A stretch of DNA of 64,000 nucleotides from Amycolatopsis australiensis (GCF_900119165.1 NZ_FPJG01000006.1:496001-560000); one strand, 5' to 3'; shown: positions 52,807 through 62,198, counted from the stretch's first letter. Program-made: numbers and translations. The notes: generated by a model not told the origin, from the letters alone.

Positions 52807-54107
52807 ACCGCCACCTCCGCGCGCAGGTCCAGCGCGTGCCGGAAGGCGCTGGTGGCCTGAGCATAGATGTCCAGCAGCGCGTCCGTCGTCCGGCGCCAGG
52901 AGAACCGCCGAGCGTGCACGACCGCGTTCGCGGCCAGCTCGGCGCGCCGGTCCGGGCGCAGCGCGACGGCGGCGAGCGCGCCGGCCCACTCCTCGGCGCC
53001 GTGCCCGGGCACCAGCAGCCCGGAGACGCCGTGCGGCACCGCCACCGGCAGGCCGCCGACCTCGGCCGCGACCACCGGCGTCCCGCAGGCTTGCGCCTCC
53101 AGCGCGACCAGCCCGAACGACTCGTTGTAGCTGGGCACCGCGACGACGTCGGCGGCGCGGAAGACCCGGGCGAGCGCCTCGCCCGGCTGCGGCGGCAGGA
53201 ACCGCACCTGCCGCTCGATACCGAGCGTGACGGCGAGCTCCCGCAACGCCTGCGGCTGCTCCAGCCCGGTGCCGGACGGCCCGCCGACGACCAGCACGAC
53301 CAGCCGGGAAGCCAGCTCCGGCCGTCGCCTCAGCAGGGCCGCCGCGGCGTGCAGCAGCACGTCCGGCGCCTTGAGCGGCTGGATGCGGCCGGCGAAGGCC
53401 AGCACGACGTCGCCGTCGGCCAAGCCGAGGGACCGGCGGGCCTCGCGCCGCGAGCCCGGCGTGAAGCGCTCGAGGTCGACGCCCGGCGGCACGGCGTGCA
53501 CCGCGTCCGGTTCGGCGTCGTAGAGGTCGATGAGCTGGCGTGCCTCGACCGCGGTGTTGGCGACCAGCCGGTCGGCTTCGGCGACCACCTGCTCCTCGCC
53601 GATCACGCGCAGGCGCGGCTCGGGCTTGTCGCCTTCGGCGAGCGCGGCGTTCTTCACCTTGGCGAGCGTGTGCGCGGTGTGCACCAGCGGCACCGACCAC
53701 CGGTCGCGGGCGAGCCAGCCGACCTGGCCCGACAGCCAGTAGTGCGAGTGGATGAGGTCGTAGTGGCCGGGCTCGTGGAAGGCCTCGGTGCGCAGCACGC
53801 CGGAGGTGAACGCGCACAGCTGCGCGGGCAGCTCGTCGCGGCCCAGCGGCTCGAACGGGCCCGCCTGGACGTGCCGCACGGTCACGCCCGGCGCCAGCTC
53901 GGCCACCGGCGGCTGGTCGGACGCGGTGGCGCGGGTGAACACCTCGACCTCGACCCCGCGGCGGGCCATCTCGGTCGCCGTCTGGCTGATGTACACGTTC
54001 ATGCCGCCGGCGTCACCGGTCCCGGGCTGCTCGAGCGGCGAAGTGTGCACCGACAGCACCGCGATCCGGCGCGGCGCGGCTCGGAACCTCCGGATGGAGC
54101 TGGTCAC
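52803..54107 (-). CDS. mshA: D-inositol-3-phosphate glycosyltransferase
   Basis: MshA transfers N-acetylglucosamine to inositol-3-phosphate, the first step of mycothiol synthesis. The 434-residue GT4 enzyme begins [63 protein letters not shown] near 228 and the C-terminal sugar-nucleotide Glu region [33 protein letters not shown] near 330-360 are present. It starts with GTG 54107. Presence of mycothiol fits the actinobacterial origin. Confidence 0.95.
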   Translation of the reverse strand: MTSSIRRFRAAPRRIAVLSVHTSPLEQPGTGDAGGMNVYISQTATEMARRGVEVEVFTRATASDQPPVAELAPGVTVRHVQAGPFEPLGRDELPAQLCAFTSGVLRTEAFHEPGHYDLIHSHYWLSGQVGWLARDRWSVPLVHTAHTLAKVKNAALAEGDKPEPRLRVIGEEQVVAEADRLVANTAVEARQLIDLYDAEPDAVHAVPPGVDLERFTPGSRREARRSLGLADGDVVLAFAGRIQPLKAPDVLLHAAAALLRRRPELASRLVVLVVGGPSGTGLEQPQALRELAVTLGIERQVRFLPPQPGEALARVFRAADVVAVPSYNESFGLVALEAQACGTPVVAAEVGGLPVAVPHGVSGLLVPGHGAEEWAGALAAVALRPDRRAELAANAVVHARRFSWRRTTDALLDIYAQATSAFRHALDLRAEVAV

Positions 54108-54131
54108 CTGGTCACGTCTCCCGCGTTTGCG

Positions 54132-54947
54132 TCAGCATTCCTCGGCGAACTGCCGCAGCACCGCATCGAACTCGTCCGCGGACTCGGCGAAGGGCGCATG
54201 CCCCCCGTCAAGGAACCAACGCACGGTGGCACCCGGAATCTTCCCGGCCGCGTATTCGGCCGCCGAGGGCTCGATCACCCGGTCCGCGGAGCCGTGCACG
54301 ACCAGGGCGGGCTTGTCGATCGCGGCCAAGACGTCTTCGCTGCCGGCGTCCCGCCGGAACAACGCCGCGCGCACCACCGGCGGCACGCTCAAACTGGCGC
54401 CGAGCAGGGCCTGCGCCTGCGTGCCGGGGACCGGACGGGTGACCATCCCGCGGCTGAACGCGGTGAGCGCCGGCACCGCGACGTCCGGATCGTCGGAAAG
54501 CATGGCGCGCATGTGCTCGCGCATCAGCGGACCGACGCGCCCGCCCGGCCGGTCGCGGCCGATCTCGGTGATCGCGCCGACGAGCACCAGCCCGCCGAGC
54601 CGTGCGGTGCCGTGCACCCGGATGTGGTCGGCGAGCACGAGGCCGCCGTAGGACCAGGCGACGACGATCGCGTCCGGCCCCGCGAAGTCGAGCACGGCGG
54701 CGAGGTCGTCGGCCCAGACGCGGGGGTCGTCGTACCCGGTGGCCGGGACGTCGGACGCGCCGTGACCGCGCAGGTCCACCGCGACCAGCCGGTACCGCTC
54801 GCTCAGCGCCGGGTCGGCGAGCTGCGCGGCCCAGCAGCCCGCCGACTGCGCCCAGCCGTGCACGAACACGATCGGCCTGCTGTTTTGCTCGCCTTCGACC
54901 CGCAGGCCGAGCCGGACCCCGCCGTGCCCGACGACTTCGGTGCGCAC
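54132..54947 (-). CDS. Alpha/beta fold hydrolase
   Basis: The 271-residue hydrolase has the oxyanion segment VFVHGWAQSAGCW near residues 28-40 and the nucleophile elbow VAWSYGGLVLAD near 97-108 (Ser near 100). An Asp region VHGSADRVIEPS is near 215, and His is in LDGGHAPFAES near 247. The catalytic triad is complete. Substrate is unknown. It starts with GTG 54947, 3 bases after the L,D-transpeptidase stop, so it may be co-transcribed with that gene. Confidence 0.88.
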   Translation of the reverse strand: MRTEVVGHGGVRLGLRVEGEQNSRPIVFVHGWAQSAGCWAAQLADPALSERYRLVAVDLRGHGASDVPATGYDDPRVWADDLAAVLDFAGPDAIVVAWSYGGLVLADHIRVHGTARLGGLVLVGAITEIGRDRPGGRVGPLMREHMRAMLSDDPDVAVPALTAFSRGMVTRPVPGTQAQALLGASLSVPPVVRAALFRRDAGSEDVLAAIDKPALVVHGSADRVIEPSAAEYAAGKIPGATVRWFLDGGHAPFAESADEFDAVLRQFAEEC

Positions 54948-54950
54948 GGG

Positions 54951-56129
54951 TTACTTCGCTCCCAGCGACTTCCAGGCCGACCAGCTGTAGTTCCAGTCCT
55001 TGACGTCGGAGGCCATCGGCGGGCCGAGCTTCGAGCCGGTGATCTCCACCGGGTCGCCGATCATCGCCGAGTCGAAGTAGTCCTTGGCGTCGGCTTCGAG
55101 CAGGTTGACGCAGCCGTGGGAGTTGTTGGTCTTCCCGATGTTTGCCGCGTTGTCCTGGTTCTCGTGGATGTACTCGCCGTGGTTGGAGAACCGGCAGGCC
55201 CACTTCTTGTTGACGTTCGTGTAGCCGTAGCGGGCGTTGTCGAACACCGCCGTCGGCTCCTTCGTCATGATGATGTAGGTGCCGTTCGGGGTGTTGCGGT
55301 CGACGTCGGCGTCCAGCCCGTTCGCGCACGGGTAGCTCTTGACCTGGGCACCGTTGCGGTAGACGCGCATCTGGTGGTCCGGGGTGTTGACCTTGACCAC
55401 CTGGTTGCGGCCGATCTTGAACTTCGTCGTGACGTCGGCCTTGCCGTACGCGCCGCCGCCGAGGTCGACGCCGTAGAGCTTCGCCTCGACGTTCACGGTG
55501 ATGTTCTGCGGCCAGTACTCCTTCGGCCGGTAGTCGACCTGGCTGTCCGACAGCCAGCCCCAGGCGCCTTCGACGTCCTTGTCCGTCTTCACGGTCAGCG
55601 CCTTTTCGACCGCCGCGCGGTCCTTGACCGGCGACGCGAACTTGACGCTGATCGGCATGGCGACGCCGACCGTCTGGTTGTCGGCCGGGTTGAGCGTGGC
55701 GCGGACCTGCTTGGCCGGGGCGACCGTGGTGAACGTGCCGGTGAGCTCGACCGGCTTGCCGTCGGTGCCGGTGGCCTTGGCCGCGTAGGTGTAGGTCTTG
55801 CCGTAGCCGAGCGGCTCGGAGCTGGTCCAGGTGAGCCCGTCGGGCGCGGTGTCGCCCTTGACGGCCTTGCCGCCGTCGGCGGTCACCTTGCACTCGGTGA
55901 GCTTGCCGTCCGCGACCTTGATCACCACGGGCTTGAGGACGGAGACGTCCTTGGTGTTGACGGCGGGCTCGGCTGTGATCTTCGCCACGGGCTGGGCCCC
56001 GCCCTGCCCGTCGGCGTTCGCCGCGCCCGTGGGCAGCGCGGTGCCGTCGTTGGAACTCGAACACGCCGCGGCGACCAGTGCGGCCCCGGCCGCGAGGGCG
56101 GCCTTGAAGACCATACGCCGTTCGATCAC
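54951..56129 (-). CDS. L,D-transpeptidase lipoprotein with Ig-like domains
   Basis: The 392-residue enzyme has a lipobox LVAAACSSS near residue 23. Bacterial Ig-like domains follow (about 45-230), then a YkuD domain with HGEYIHENQDNA and the catalytic Cys in NSHGCVNLLEADA near 342-355. It forms 3-3 peptidoglycan links. The mycobacterial homologue is LprQ/LdtMt5 (Rv0483), also next to murB. AGGAGG lies 5 bases before GTG 56129; a GTG one codon earlier (56132) is closer to it. Confidence 0.93.
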   Translation of the reverse strand: MIERRMVFKAALAAGAALVAAACSSSNDGTALPTGAANADGQGGAQPVAKITAEPAVNTKDVSVLKPVVIKVADGKLTECKVTADGGKAVKGDTAPDGLTWTSSEPLGYGKTYTYAAKATGTDGKPVELTGTFTTVAPAKQVRATLNPADNQTVGVAMPISVKFASPVKDRAAVEKALTVKTDKDVEGAWGWLSDSQVDYRPKEYWPQNITVNVEAKLYGVDLGGGAYGKADVTTKFKIGRNQVVKVNTPDHQMRVYRNGAQVKSYPCANGLDADVDRNTPNGTYIIMTKEPTAVFDNARYGYTNVNKKWACRFSNHGEYIHENQDNAANIGKTNNSHGCVNLLEADAKDYFDSAMIGDPVEITGSKLGPPMASDVKDWNYSWSAWKSLGAK

Positions 56130-56289
56130 CACAACCTCCTGCTTGAACCCCCGCCGACCAGCGGGCACACGCTCTACCGCTGGTGGCCCGGCTGACGTTA
56201 CCCGCGGAACGGTGGGGACCATCCGATCAGGTGGACTCAGCCTTTGTCGACAAAGACGTCCGGAACACGTCCAGGTTGCCCGGTTCGGC

Positions 56290-57345
56290 TCAAATGACAC
56301 AGTTGATCAAGAGCGGTTCGGGGTGCAGCCGGACCCCGAACCGCTCGTGGACGCCGTCCCGGACCTCCCGGGCCAGCGCCAGCAGGTCCTCCGTCGTCGC
56401 GTTGCCGCGGTTGGTCAGCGCGAGCGTGTGCTTGGTCGACAGCGAGACGCGGTTCCCCGGTCCGGGGTACCCCTTGGCGAAGCCGGCGCGCTCGATCAGC
56501 CAGGCCGCCGACAGCTTGACGCCGCCGTCGGCCGGGTACTGCGGGACCTCGGCGCCGACGCGCTCGGTGATCCGCGCCAGCACGGCCCCGGCCTCGGCGG
56601 ACGGGATGATCGGGTTGGTGAAGAACGAGCCCGCGCTCCACGTGTCGTGGTCGTCGGGGTCCAGGACCATGCCCTTGCCGCGACGCAGCTTCAGGACGGC
56701 TTCGCGCGCTTCGGCCGCCGGGACGCGGGCGCCGATCTCGACACCGAGCGTCCGCGCCAGCTCGGCGTAGCGGATGGGCGCGGACAGGCCGTCCTCGCTG
56801 ACCTCGAAGCGGACCGAGAGGACGACACCGCTGTCGGTGCCCTTCAGGACACTGGTGCGGTAGGCGAAGCCGAGCTCGTCGGCCTTGAGGGTGCGCACCT
56901 CGCGCGTCCGCCGGTCGTACAGCTCCAGCGACACGATCGACTCGGCGACCTCGCGGCCGTACGCGCCGACGTTCTGGATCGGCGTCGCGCCGACGCTGCC
57001 CGGGATGCCGGAGAGGCACTCGAGCCCGCCCAGGCCCGCCTCGACCAGCGCGGCGACGAACGCGTCCCAGTTCTGGCCCGCCTCGACGTCCACGACCGCG
57101 CCGTCGCGCCGCCAGCCGGTGGTGGCCACCTCGACCAGCGTGCCGTCGAACCCCGCGTCCGCGACCACCAGGTTGGAGCCGCCGCCGAGCAGCAGCACCG
57201 GCTCGCCCGCCGCGTCCGCCTCGCGGACGGCCGCGACGAGGTCTTCGCTGGTCACGGCGCTGACGAACCGGCGGGCCGGGCCGCCGAGACGCAACGTGGT
57301 GTACGCGGAGAGCTTCGGGAGCGCGGGAGTTCGGGCGGAGTTCAC
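56290..57345 (-). CDS. murB: UDP-N-acetylenolpyruvoylglucosamine reductase
   Basis: MurB reduces UDP-GlcNAc-enolpyruvate to UDP-MurNAc, with FAD. The 351-residue protein has the FAD motif VLLLGGGSNLVVAD near residues 49-62, SGIPGSVGATPIQNVGAYGREV near 116-137, and YRTSVLK near 175. The catalytic Ser is in WSAGSFFTNPI near 232, and the C-terminal Glu in HPEPLLINCVI near 341. It starts with GTG 57345, divergent from the DUF2505 gene 24 bases away. Confidence 0.96.
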   Translation of the reverse strand: MNSARTPALPKLSAYTTLRLGGPARRFVSAVTSEDLVAAVREADAAGEPVLLLGGGSNLVVADAGFDGTLVEVATTGWRRDGAVVDVEAGQNWDAFVAALVEAGLGGLECLSGIPGSVGATPIQNVGAYGREVAESIVSLELYDRRTREVRTLKADELGFAYRTSVLKGTDSGVVLSVRFEVSEDGLSAPIRYAELARTLGVEIGARVPAAEAREAVLKLRRGKGMVLDPDDHDTWSAGSFFTNPIIPSAEAGAVLARITERVGAEVPQYPADGGVKLSAAWLIERAGFAKGYPGPGNRVSLSTKHTLALTNRGNATTEDLLALAREVRDGVHERFGVRLHPEPLLINCVI

Positions 57346-57369
57346 GCGTCTGACGGTACTGTCCGGCTC

Positions 57370-57870
57370 ATGGGATCCCGGATCGAGCACCGCGCTGAGT
57401 TCTCCGCCGACGTCCCCGCCGTCTACGCCGCGGTGGCCGGCGAGGACGCGCTGAAGGCGCGCCTGGAGCGCCTCGGCGGGCACGGCGCGGCGCTGGTGTC
57501 GTACACGCCGACGGCCGACGGCGTCCGGTTCGAGCTGCGGCAGGGCATCAGCGCGGACAAGCTGCCGCAGGCGGTGCGGACGCTGCACAAGGGCGACCTG
57601 CTGGTGACGCGGACCCAGACCTGGCGCGCGAGCGGCGACGGCCACCAGGGCAACGCGACCGTCGAGGTCGGCGGGGTGCCGGGGGAGATCGTCGCGCGGA
57701 CGGCGCTGGGTGCCGCGGGCGGCAAGACGGTGCTGCGAACCAGCGGCGAGGTCACGGTCCGGATCCCGCTGTTCGGCGGGAAGCTGGAGAGCGTGATCGC
57801 CGAGCAGGTCACGAAGCTGCTGGAGCGCGAAGCCGAATTCACCGCGAAGTGGCTCACCGAAGCAAACTGA
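57370..57870 (+). CDS. DUF2505 domain protein
   Basis: The 166-residue START-like fold protein contains SRIEHRAEFSADVPAVYAAVAGEDALKARLERLGG and TRTQTWRASGD, with the final GGKLESVIAEQVTKLLEREAEFTAKWL typical of DUF2505. Function is unknown. It starts with ATG 57370. It overlaps the next gene by 22 bases in another frame. The murB neighbourhood (Rv0481c-like) places it in the conserved set. Confidence 0.88.
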   Translation: MGSRIEHRAEFSADVPAVYAAVAGEDALKARLERLGGHGAALVSYTPTADGVRFELRQGISADKLPQAVRTLHKGDLLVTRTQTWRASGDGHQGNATVEVGGVPGEIVARTALGAAGGKTVLRTSGEVTVRIPLFGGKLESVIAEQVTKLLEREAEFTAKWLTEAN

Positions 57871-58649
57871 CCCCGGTCGGCGCGCCGACCCGCGGCACGA
57901 CCAACCCGAACCGCCTCCGCCGGGTGGACCGGTGGATCGCTTCGGCACCGGCGACGTCCCGGCTGCTGCGCGCGGCCGACGCGCCACTGGTCGTCGACCT
58001 CGGCTACGGCGCTTCCCCGGTGACCACGGTCGAGCTGGCGCGGTGGCTGCGCCGGGTCCGGCCGGACGTGCGCGTGCTGGGCCTGGAGCTGGACCCCGTC
58101 CGGGTGGCGGTCGCGCAGCCCGCGGCCGTGCCGCCGTGGCTGGAGTTCCGCCGCGGCGGGTTCGAGCTGGCCGGGACGCGGCCGGTGCTGGTCCGGGCGT
58201 TCAACGTGCTGCGGCAGTACCAGGAGGACGAGGTCGCGGGCGCGTGGGCGCTGGTGCTGGGCTCCATGGCCCCGGGCGGGCTGCTGGTCGAAGGCACCTG
58301 CGACGAGATCGGCCGGCTGTCGACGTGGGTGCTGGTCTCGGCGTCCGGGCCGCTGTCGTTGACGCTGTCGATGCGGCTGGCCGGTCTCGACCGCCCGTCG
58401 ACGGTGGCCGAGCGGCTGCCGAAGGCACTGATCCACCGGAACGTCCCCGGCGAGCGGGTGCACGCGTTGCTGACCGCCTTGGACACGTGCTGGGCGACCG
58501 CGGCCCCGCACCAGGCGTTCGGGGTCCGGTTCCGCTGGCTGGAGACGGTCCGGCTGCTGGCCGCGCGGGGATGGCCGGTGCTGGGTCCGCCGTCCCGCAT
58601 CCGGCTCGGCGAGCTGACGGTCCCGTGGGCGTCGGTCGCCCCGGCGTGA
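57849..58649 (+). CDS. SAM-dependent methyltransferase-like protein
   Basis: The 266-residue class I Rossmann-fold protein has a SAM motif I equivalent LVVDLGYGASPVTTVELARWL near residues 46-66 and LGLELDPVRVAV near 76-87. The acidic/aromatic segment is RAFNVLRQYQEDEVAGAW near 115-132. The substrate is not known, and some members of the family are not proven methyltransferases. GTG 57849 lies within the end of the DUF2505 gene. An ATP-binding site is not present. Confidence 0.72.
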   Translation: MAHRSKLTPVGAPTRGTTNPNRLRRVDRWIASAPATSRLLRAADAPLVVDLGYGASPVTTVELARWLRRVRPDVRVLGLELDPVRVAVAQPAAVPPWLEFRRGGFELAGTRPVLVRAFNVLRQYQEDEVAGAWALVLGSMAPGGLLVEGTCDEIGRLSTWVLVSASGPLSLTLSMRLAGLDRPSTVAERLPKALIHRNVPGERVHALLTALDTCWATAAPHQAFGVRFRWLETVRLLAARGWPVLGPPSRIRLGELTVPWASVAPA

Positions 58650-58705
58650 ACGTTCACCGGGCCACCCCCGCCGCGTCACCCGGGCGCGACCTGCGGTGAT
58701 CACCA

Positions 58706-59368
58706 TTGAGCCGTGGAACTGCTGGCGCACGTCACCGACTGCTGCGCGGCGCGCTCGGCTCGCCGTGGCTGTGGGTGGTCGTGTTCGCCGTGGCCGGGCT
58801 GGACGCGCTGCTGCCGTTCATGCCGAGCGAGACGACCGTGATCACGGTCGCCGTCCTGCTCGGGCCGGCACCGGCCGACCTCGCCCTGCTCGCCGCCGTC
58901 GCGGGCGCCGGGGCGTGGGCGGGTGACTGCGTCGGGTACGTCGTCGGCCGGTCCGCCGGGCCGCGCGTGATCGCGCGGCTCCAGCGTGGCGCGGACGGGC
59001 AGCGGCGCTACGCCTGGGCGCGCGAGCAGGTCCGGCGCAACGGCGGCCTCCTGATCATCGCCGCGCGTTACCTGCCCGGCGGTCGCGTCGCCAGCGCGCT
59101 CGCGAACGGCAGCCTGGGCTACCCGCTGCGCCGGTTCGTCCCGCTCGACGCCGCCGGCGCCGCGATTTGGGCGGTGTACAGCGTGCTGATCGGCCTGGCC
59201 GGCGGAGCGGCGTTCGCCGACGAGCCGGTCAAGGGTCTGTTGCTGTCGTTCGGTCTCGGCCTCAGCCTGGTCTTCGCCATCGAAGCCGGACGGCGGCTGC
59301 GGCCGGCCGCCCGTCGCCCGCCCGCCTCCCGGGCCACTGACCAGCGCGAGGGAGAATGCTCCGCGTGA
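58706..59368 (+). CDS. DedA/VTT family membrane protein, start disturbed
   Basis: The 220-residue protein has four to six hydrophobic segments and the conserved FMPSETTVITVAVLLG near 38-53 and AARYLPGGRVASALANGSLGYPLRRFVPLD near 114-143. DedA proteins flip lipid carriers. The TTG 58706 start is doubtful. GTG 58713, in the next frame, encodes MELLAHVTD, and adding one C near 58740 would join it to LLRGALGSPWLW, a more usual N-terminus. So either the real start is TTG or a base is missing. Its stop overlaps purU. Confidence 0.8.
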   Translation: MSRGTAGARHRLLRGALGSPWLWVVVFAVAGLDALLPFMPSETTVITVAVLLGPAPADLALLAAVAGAGAWAGDCVGYVVGRSAGPRVIARLQRGADGQRRYAWAREQVRRNGGLLIIAARYLPGGRVASALANGSLGYPLRRFVPLDAAGAAIWAVYSVLIGLAGGAAFADEPVKGLLLSFGLGLSLVFAIEAGRRLRPAARRPPASRATDQREGECSA

Positions 59369-60231
59369 CCGCTCCCGAACGCCGCTACGTCATCACCTTC
59401 GGCTGCCCCGACCGCACCGGCATCATCGCCCGGATCTCCGGGTTCCTCGCCGAGCACGGCGGCTGGATCGTCGAAGCGGCCTACCACACCGACCCGGACA
59501 CCGGCTGGTTCTTCACCCGCCAGGTCGTGCGGGCCGACTCGCTGCCGTTCGACGCCGACGGGCTGCGCGCCCGGTTCGGCGAGGTCGCCGCGGACCTGTC
59601 CGCCGACTCGAGCTGGCAGGTCAGCGACACCGGCGAACGCCGGCGCGTGGTGATCCTCGTCTCGAAGGCCGGGCACTGCCTCTACGACCTGCTCGGCCGC
59701 GTCGCCTCCGGTGAGCTGGACGTCGACATCGCCGCGGTGATCGGCAACCACGACTCGCTGGCCGACATCACGCGCGCGCACGGCATCCCGTTCCACCACG
59801 TGCCGTTCCCGGCCGACGGCAAGACCGAGGCGTTCGAGCACGTCCGCAAGCTGGTCGCGGAGCACGACCCGCACGCGGTGGTGCTGGCCCGGTTCATGCA
59901 GATCCTGCCCGCCGACCTCTGCCGCGAGTGGGCTGGCCGGGCGATCAACATCCACCACAGCTTCCTGCCGTCGTTCATCGGCGCGAAGCCGTACCACCAG
60001 GCCCACACGCGCGGCGTGAAGCTGGTCGGCGCGACCTGCCACTACGTGACGGCGGACCTCGACGCGGGCCCGATCATCGAGCAGGACGTCATCCGCGTCG
60101 ACCACGGCGACTCGGTCGAGGACATGGTCCGCAAGGGCCGGGACATCGAAAAGGTGACCCTGGCGCGGGGCCTGCGCTGGCACCTGGAGAACCGCGTGCT
60201 GGTGCACGGCAACCGGACAGTGGTGTTCTGA
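59365..60231 (+). CDS. purU: Formyltetrahydrofolate deformylase
   Basis: PurU hydrolyses 10-formyl-THF to formate and THF. The 288-residue protein has an N-terminal ACT domain (about 1-80) and a formyltransferase-like domain. The catalytic Asn/His are in AINIHHSFLPSFIGAKPYHQA near 194-214, and the Asp is in YVTADLDAGPIIEQD near 231-245. I start at GTG 59365 because it overlaps the DedA stop (GTGA). ATG 59356 is an in-frame alternative that lies only one base after the GGGAG. Confidence 0.95.
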   Translation: MTAPERRYVITFGCPDRTGIIARISGFLAEHGGWIVEAAYHTDPDTGWFFTRQVVRADSLPFDADGLRARFGEVAADLSADSSWQVSDTGERRRVVILVSKAGHCLYDLLGRVASGELDVDIAAVIGNHDSLADITRAHGIPFHHVPFPADGKTEAFEHVRKLVAEHDPHAVVLARFMQILPADLCREWAGRAINIHHSFLPSFIGAKPYHQAHTRGVKLVGATCHYVTADLDAGPIIEQDVIRVDHGDSVEDMVRKGRDIEKVTLARGLRWHLENRVLVHGNRTVVF

Positions 60232-60252
60232 CCGGTCGCCGTGCCGGGTGTG

Positions 60253-61302
60253 TCAGGCGCCGATCGTCTTGGCGTCGATGACGAACCGGTAGCGCACGTC
60301 GGAGTTCTCGACGCGCTCGTAGGCCTCGTTGACCTTGTCGGCCGGGATCGTCTCGATCTCCGCGCCGATGCCGTGCTCGGCGCAGAAGTCCAGCATCTCC
60401 TGGGTCTCGGCGATGCCGCCGATCATCGACCCGGCCAGCACCTTGTTGCCGCCGAGCAGCGAGAAGGCGTTGTACGACAGCGGCTCGCCCGGCGCGCCGA
60501 CGTTCACCATCGCGCCGCCGACCCGTAGCAGGCCGAGGTAGGCGTCCACCGGCAGCTTCGCCGACACGGTGTTGAGGATGATGTCGAACTTGCCCTTGAG
60601 CACGTCGAACGTCGACTCGTCGCTGGTGGCGTAGTACTCGGAAGCGCCGAGCTTGAGGCCGTCCTCCTGCTTCTTGAGGCTCTGGCTGAGCACCGTCACC
60701 TCGGCGCCCATCGCGGCGGCGAGCTTGACGGCCATGTGGCCGAGGCCGCCGAGGCCGATGACCGCGACCTTCTTGCCCGGGCCGGCGCCCCACTGGCGCA
60801 GCGGCGAGTAGGTGGTGATGCCCGCGCAGAGCAGCGGCGCGGCGACGTCGAGCTCGATGCCCTCGGGGATGCGGCAGACGAAGGCGTCCTTCACGACGAT
60901 CTGGTTGCTGTAGCCGCCGTAGGTGTTCTCGCCGTCGTAGCCGACGCCGTTGTACGTCTGGACGTTGCCCTTGACGCAGAACTGCTCGGTGCCGGCCCGG
61001 CAGTATTCGCACTCGCCGCAGGAGTCGACCATGCAGCCGACCCCGACCCGGTCACCGACCCGGTACCTCGTCACCTCGGAACCGACCGCGGCGACGACAC
61101 CGGCGATCTCGTGGCCCGGGACCATGGGGAAGATCGCCTGCCCCCAGTCCTCCTTGGCCTGGTGGATGTCGCTGTGGCAGATGCCGGCGTAGGCGATGTC
61201 GATCAGCACGTCGTCGGGACGCAGGTCACGGCGCTCGATCGTGGTCGGCGCGAGCGGCGCGCCCGGCGCCGGAGCGGCGATGGCGTGCGTGGTCGTGCTC
61301 AT
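60253..61302 (-). CDS. Zinc-dependent NAD(P) alcohol dehydrogenase
   Basis: The 349-residue medium-chain dehydrogenase has catalytic zinc ligands in [11 protein letters not shown] (Cys near 40) and [10 protein letters not shown] (His near 62). The structural zinc cluster is [15 protein letters not shown] near 94-108, and the cofactor motif [15 protein letters not shown] is near 183. It resembles AdhC/YahK aldehyde reductases that act on aromatic or medium-chain aldehydes. GGAGGG lies 4 bases before ATG 61302. It is divergent from TetR, with operators between. Confidence 0.92.
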   Translation of the reverse strand: MSTTTHAIAAPAPGAPLAPTTIERRDLRPDDVLIDIAYAGICHSDIHQAKEDWGQAIFPMVPGHEIAGVVAAVGSEVTRYRVGDRVGVGCMVDSCGECEYCRAGTEQFCVKGNVQTYNGVGYDGENTYGGYSNQIVVKDAFVCRIPEGIELDVAAPLLCAGITTYSPLRQWGAGPGKKVAVIGLGGLGHMAVKLAAAMGAEVTVLSQSLKKQEDGLKLGASEYYATSDESTFDVLKGKFDIILNTVSAKLPVDAYLGLLRVGGAMVNVGAPGEPLSYNAFSLLGGNKVLAGSMIGGIAETQEMLDFCAEHGIGAEIETIPADKVNEAYERVENSDVRYRFVIDAKTIGA

Positions 61303-61328
61303 GGAACCCTCCAAGTTCAAGTACCGTC

Positions 61329-61368
61329 GTAAGAGGTCTCTTACATGCCTACGTAAGAGGGGTCTTAC
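61329..61368. promoter_or_regulatory. Two tandem TetR-type operators
   Basis: GTAAGAG-GT-CTCTTAC (61329-61344, perfect arms) and GTAAGA-GGGG-TCTTAC (61353-61368) start 24 bases apart between the divergent dehydrogenase and tetR genes. They fit two dimers of the adjacent TetR regulator on both promoters. Confidence 0.75.
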
Positions 61369-61386
61369 ATATTTCGAGCGAGAGAT

Positions 61387-61992
61387 GTGATCCGGGTCAT
61401 GGGCGGCAAGTACCACCACGGCGATCTGCGCGGCGAGCTCGTGCGCGTCGCACTGGACCTGATCGCGGAGCAGGGCCTGACCGGCTTCTCGGTCGCCGAG
61501 GTCGCGCGGCGGGCGAAGGTCAGCCCCGCGGCGCCCTACCGACACTTCCCCACCCGCGAGAGCCTCCTCGCCGAGGTCGCGGCGCACATCGCTTGCCAGC
61601 TGGCGGACCGCGTCGCGGCCGCGGCCGCCGCCCACGACGACCCGGTGGACGCACTGGCCGCGGCGGCCGGCGCCTACACGCGGTACCTGATCGAGCGGCG
61701 GGCCGGGATGAACGTCATCTACGCCGACGGCCTCCACGGCCCGGACCACGTCGAGCTGCACGAACAGACCCGGCGGCTGACCGACGAGTTCCTCATGCGC
61801 TGCCTCGTCGTCGCGCCGGACCCGGGGACCGCACTGGAGCTGATGGAGCAGCTGTTCACCCAGGCCCACGGCTACGGCACGTTCCAGCTCGACGGCGTCT
61901 TCGTGAAGCACGGCTATTCGGTGGACCTGGTGGTGCGCAAGTCCACCGAGGCGGCACGGATCGCGATCGCGGGCCGGACCGCCAGCCGCTGA
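61387..61992 (+). CDS. TetR family transcriptional regulator
   Basis: The 201-residue repressor has an N-terminal [60 protein letters not shown] (about 8-66). The all-helical ligand-binding domain is a TetR_C_33-like WHG domain with [19 protein letters not shown] near 158-176. It likely represses itself and the divergent alcohol dehydrogenase, possibly responding to aldehydes or alcohols. The start is GTG 61387 or ATG 61399. The reading is intact. Confidence 0.92.
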   Translation: MIRVMGGKYHHGDLRGELVRVALDLIAEQGLTGFSVAEVARRAKVSPAAPYRHFPTRESLLAEVAAHIACQLADRVAAAAAAHDDPVDALAAAAGAYTRYLIERRAGMNVIYADGLHGPDHVELHEQTRRLTDEFLMRCLVVAPDPGTALELMEQLFTQAHGYGTFQLDGVFVKHGYSVDLVVRKSTEAARIAIAGRTASR

Positions 61993-62150
61993 TCCCGGCG
62001 ACGACGTCGAGCAGGCCCGGGGAACTTCGCGCCGAACTCGTCGCGCCGCCGGACCAGCCCGGCCTCGCGCAGCACCCGCCAGTGGTGCGTCCGGGTCGGC
62101 TTGGCGATCGGCAGCGGGAACGGCGAGCACGACCGCACGGCGGGGCAGCT
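61993..62150 (-). pseudogene. Relic of an ArsR-family regulator
   Basis: The minus strand reads [23 protein letters not shown], a recognition helix of ArsR regulators. A short FGAKFPG follows, and then, after one extra G in [18 protein letters not shown] in another frame. Family members have some 10-15 residues between VRR and the R-D-x-F-x-A-R-F-P-G-L-L segment, and an N-terminal half of about 45 residues. Both are absent. It is therefore a fragment with an internal deletion and frameshift, facing the tetR end. Confidence 0.65.
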
Positions 62151-62151
62151 G

Positions 62152-62173
62152 TCGTACCTTCGACGAGGTACGA
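62152..62173. promoter_or_regulatory. Perfect palindrome between ArsR relic and dehalogenase
   Basis: Arms TCGTACCT (62152-62159) and AGGTACGA (62166-62173) flank TCGACG. It lies 26-47 bases before the dehalogenase ATG. It is likely the operator of the lost ArsR, or one for another regulator. Confidence 0.6.
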
Positions 62174-62198
62174 AAAACTTCGAACCTCGGAGACCCGC

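Noticed and set aside
52836..56195. 1119-codon plus-strand frame opposite mshA and the L,D-transpeptidase
   Set aside because: Antisense shadow with low-complexity RVG/DRR content and no ribosome site.
56242..56255. CTTTGTCGACAAAG palindrome between L,D-transpeptidase and murB
   Set aside because: Perfect, but it lies at the 3' side of the murB gene and away from the promoter; short palindromes of this type occur by chance.
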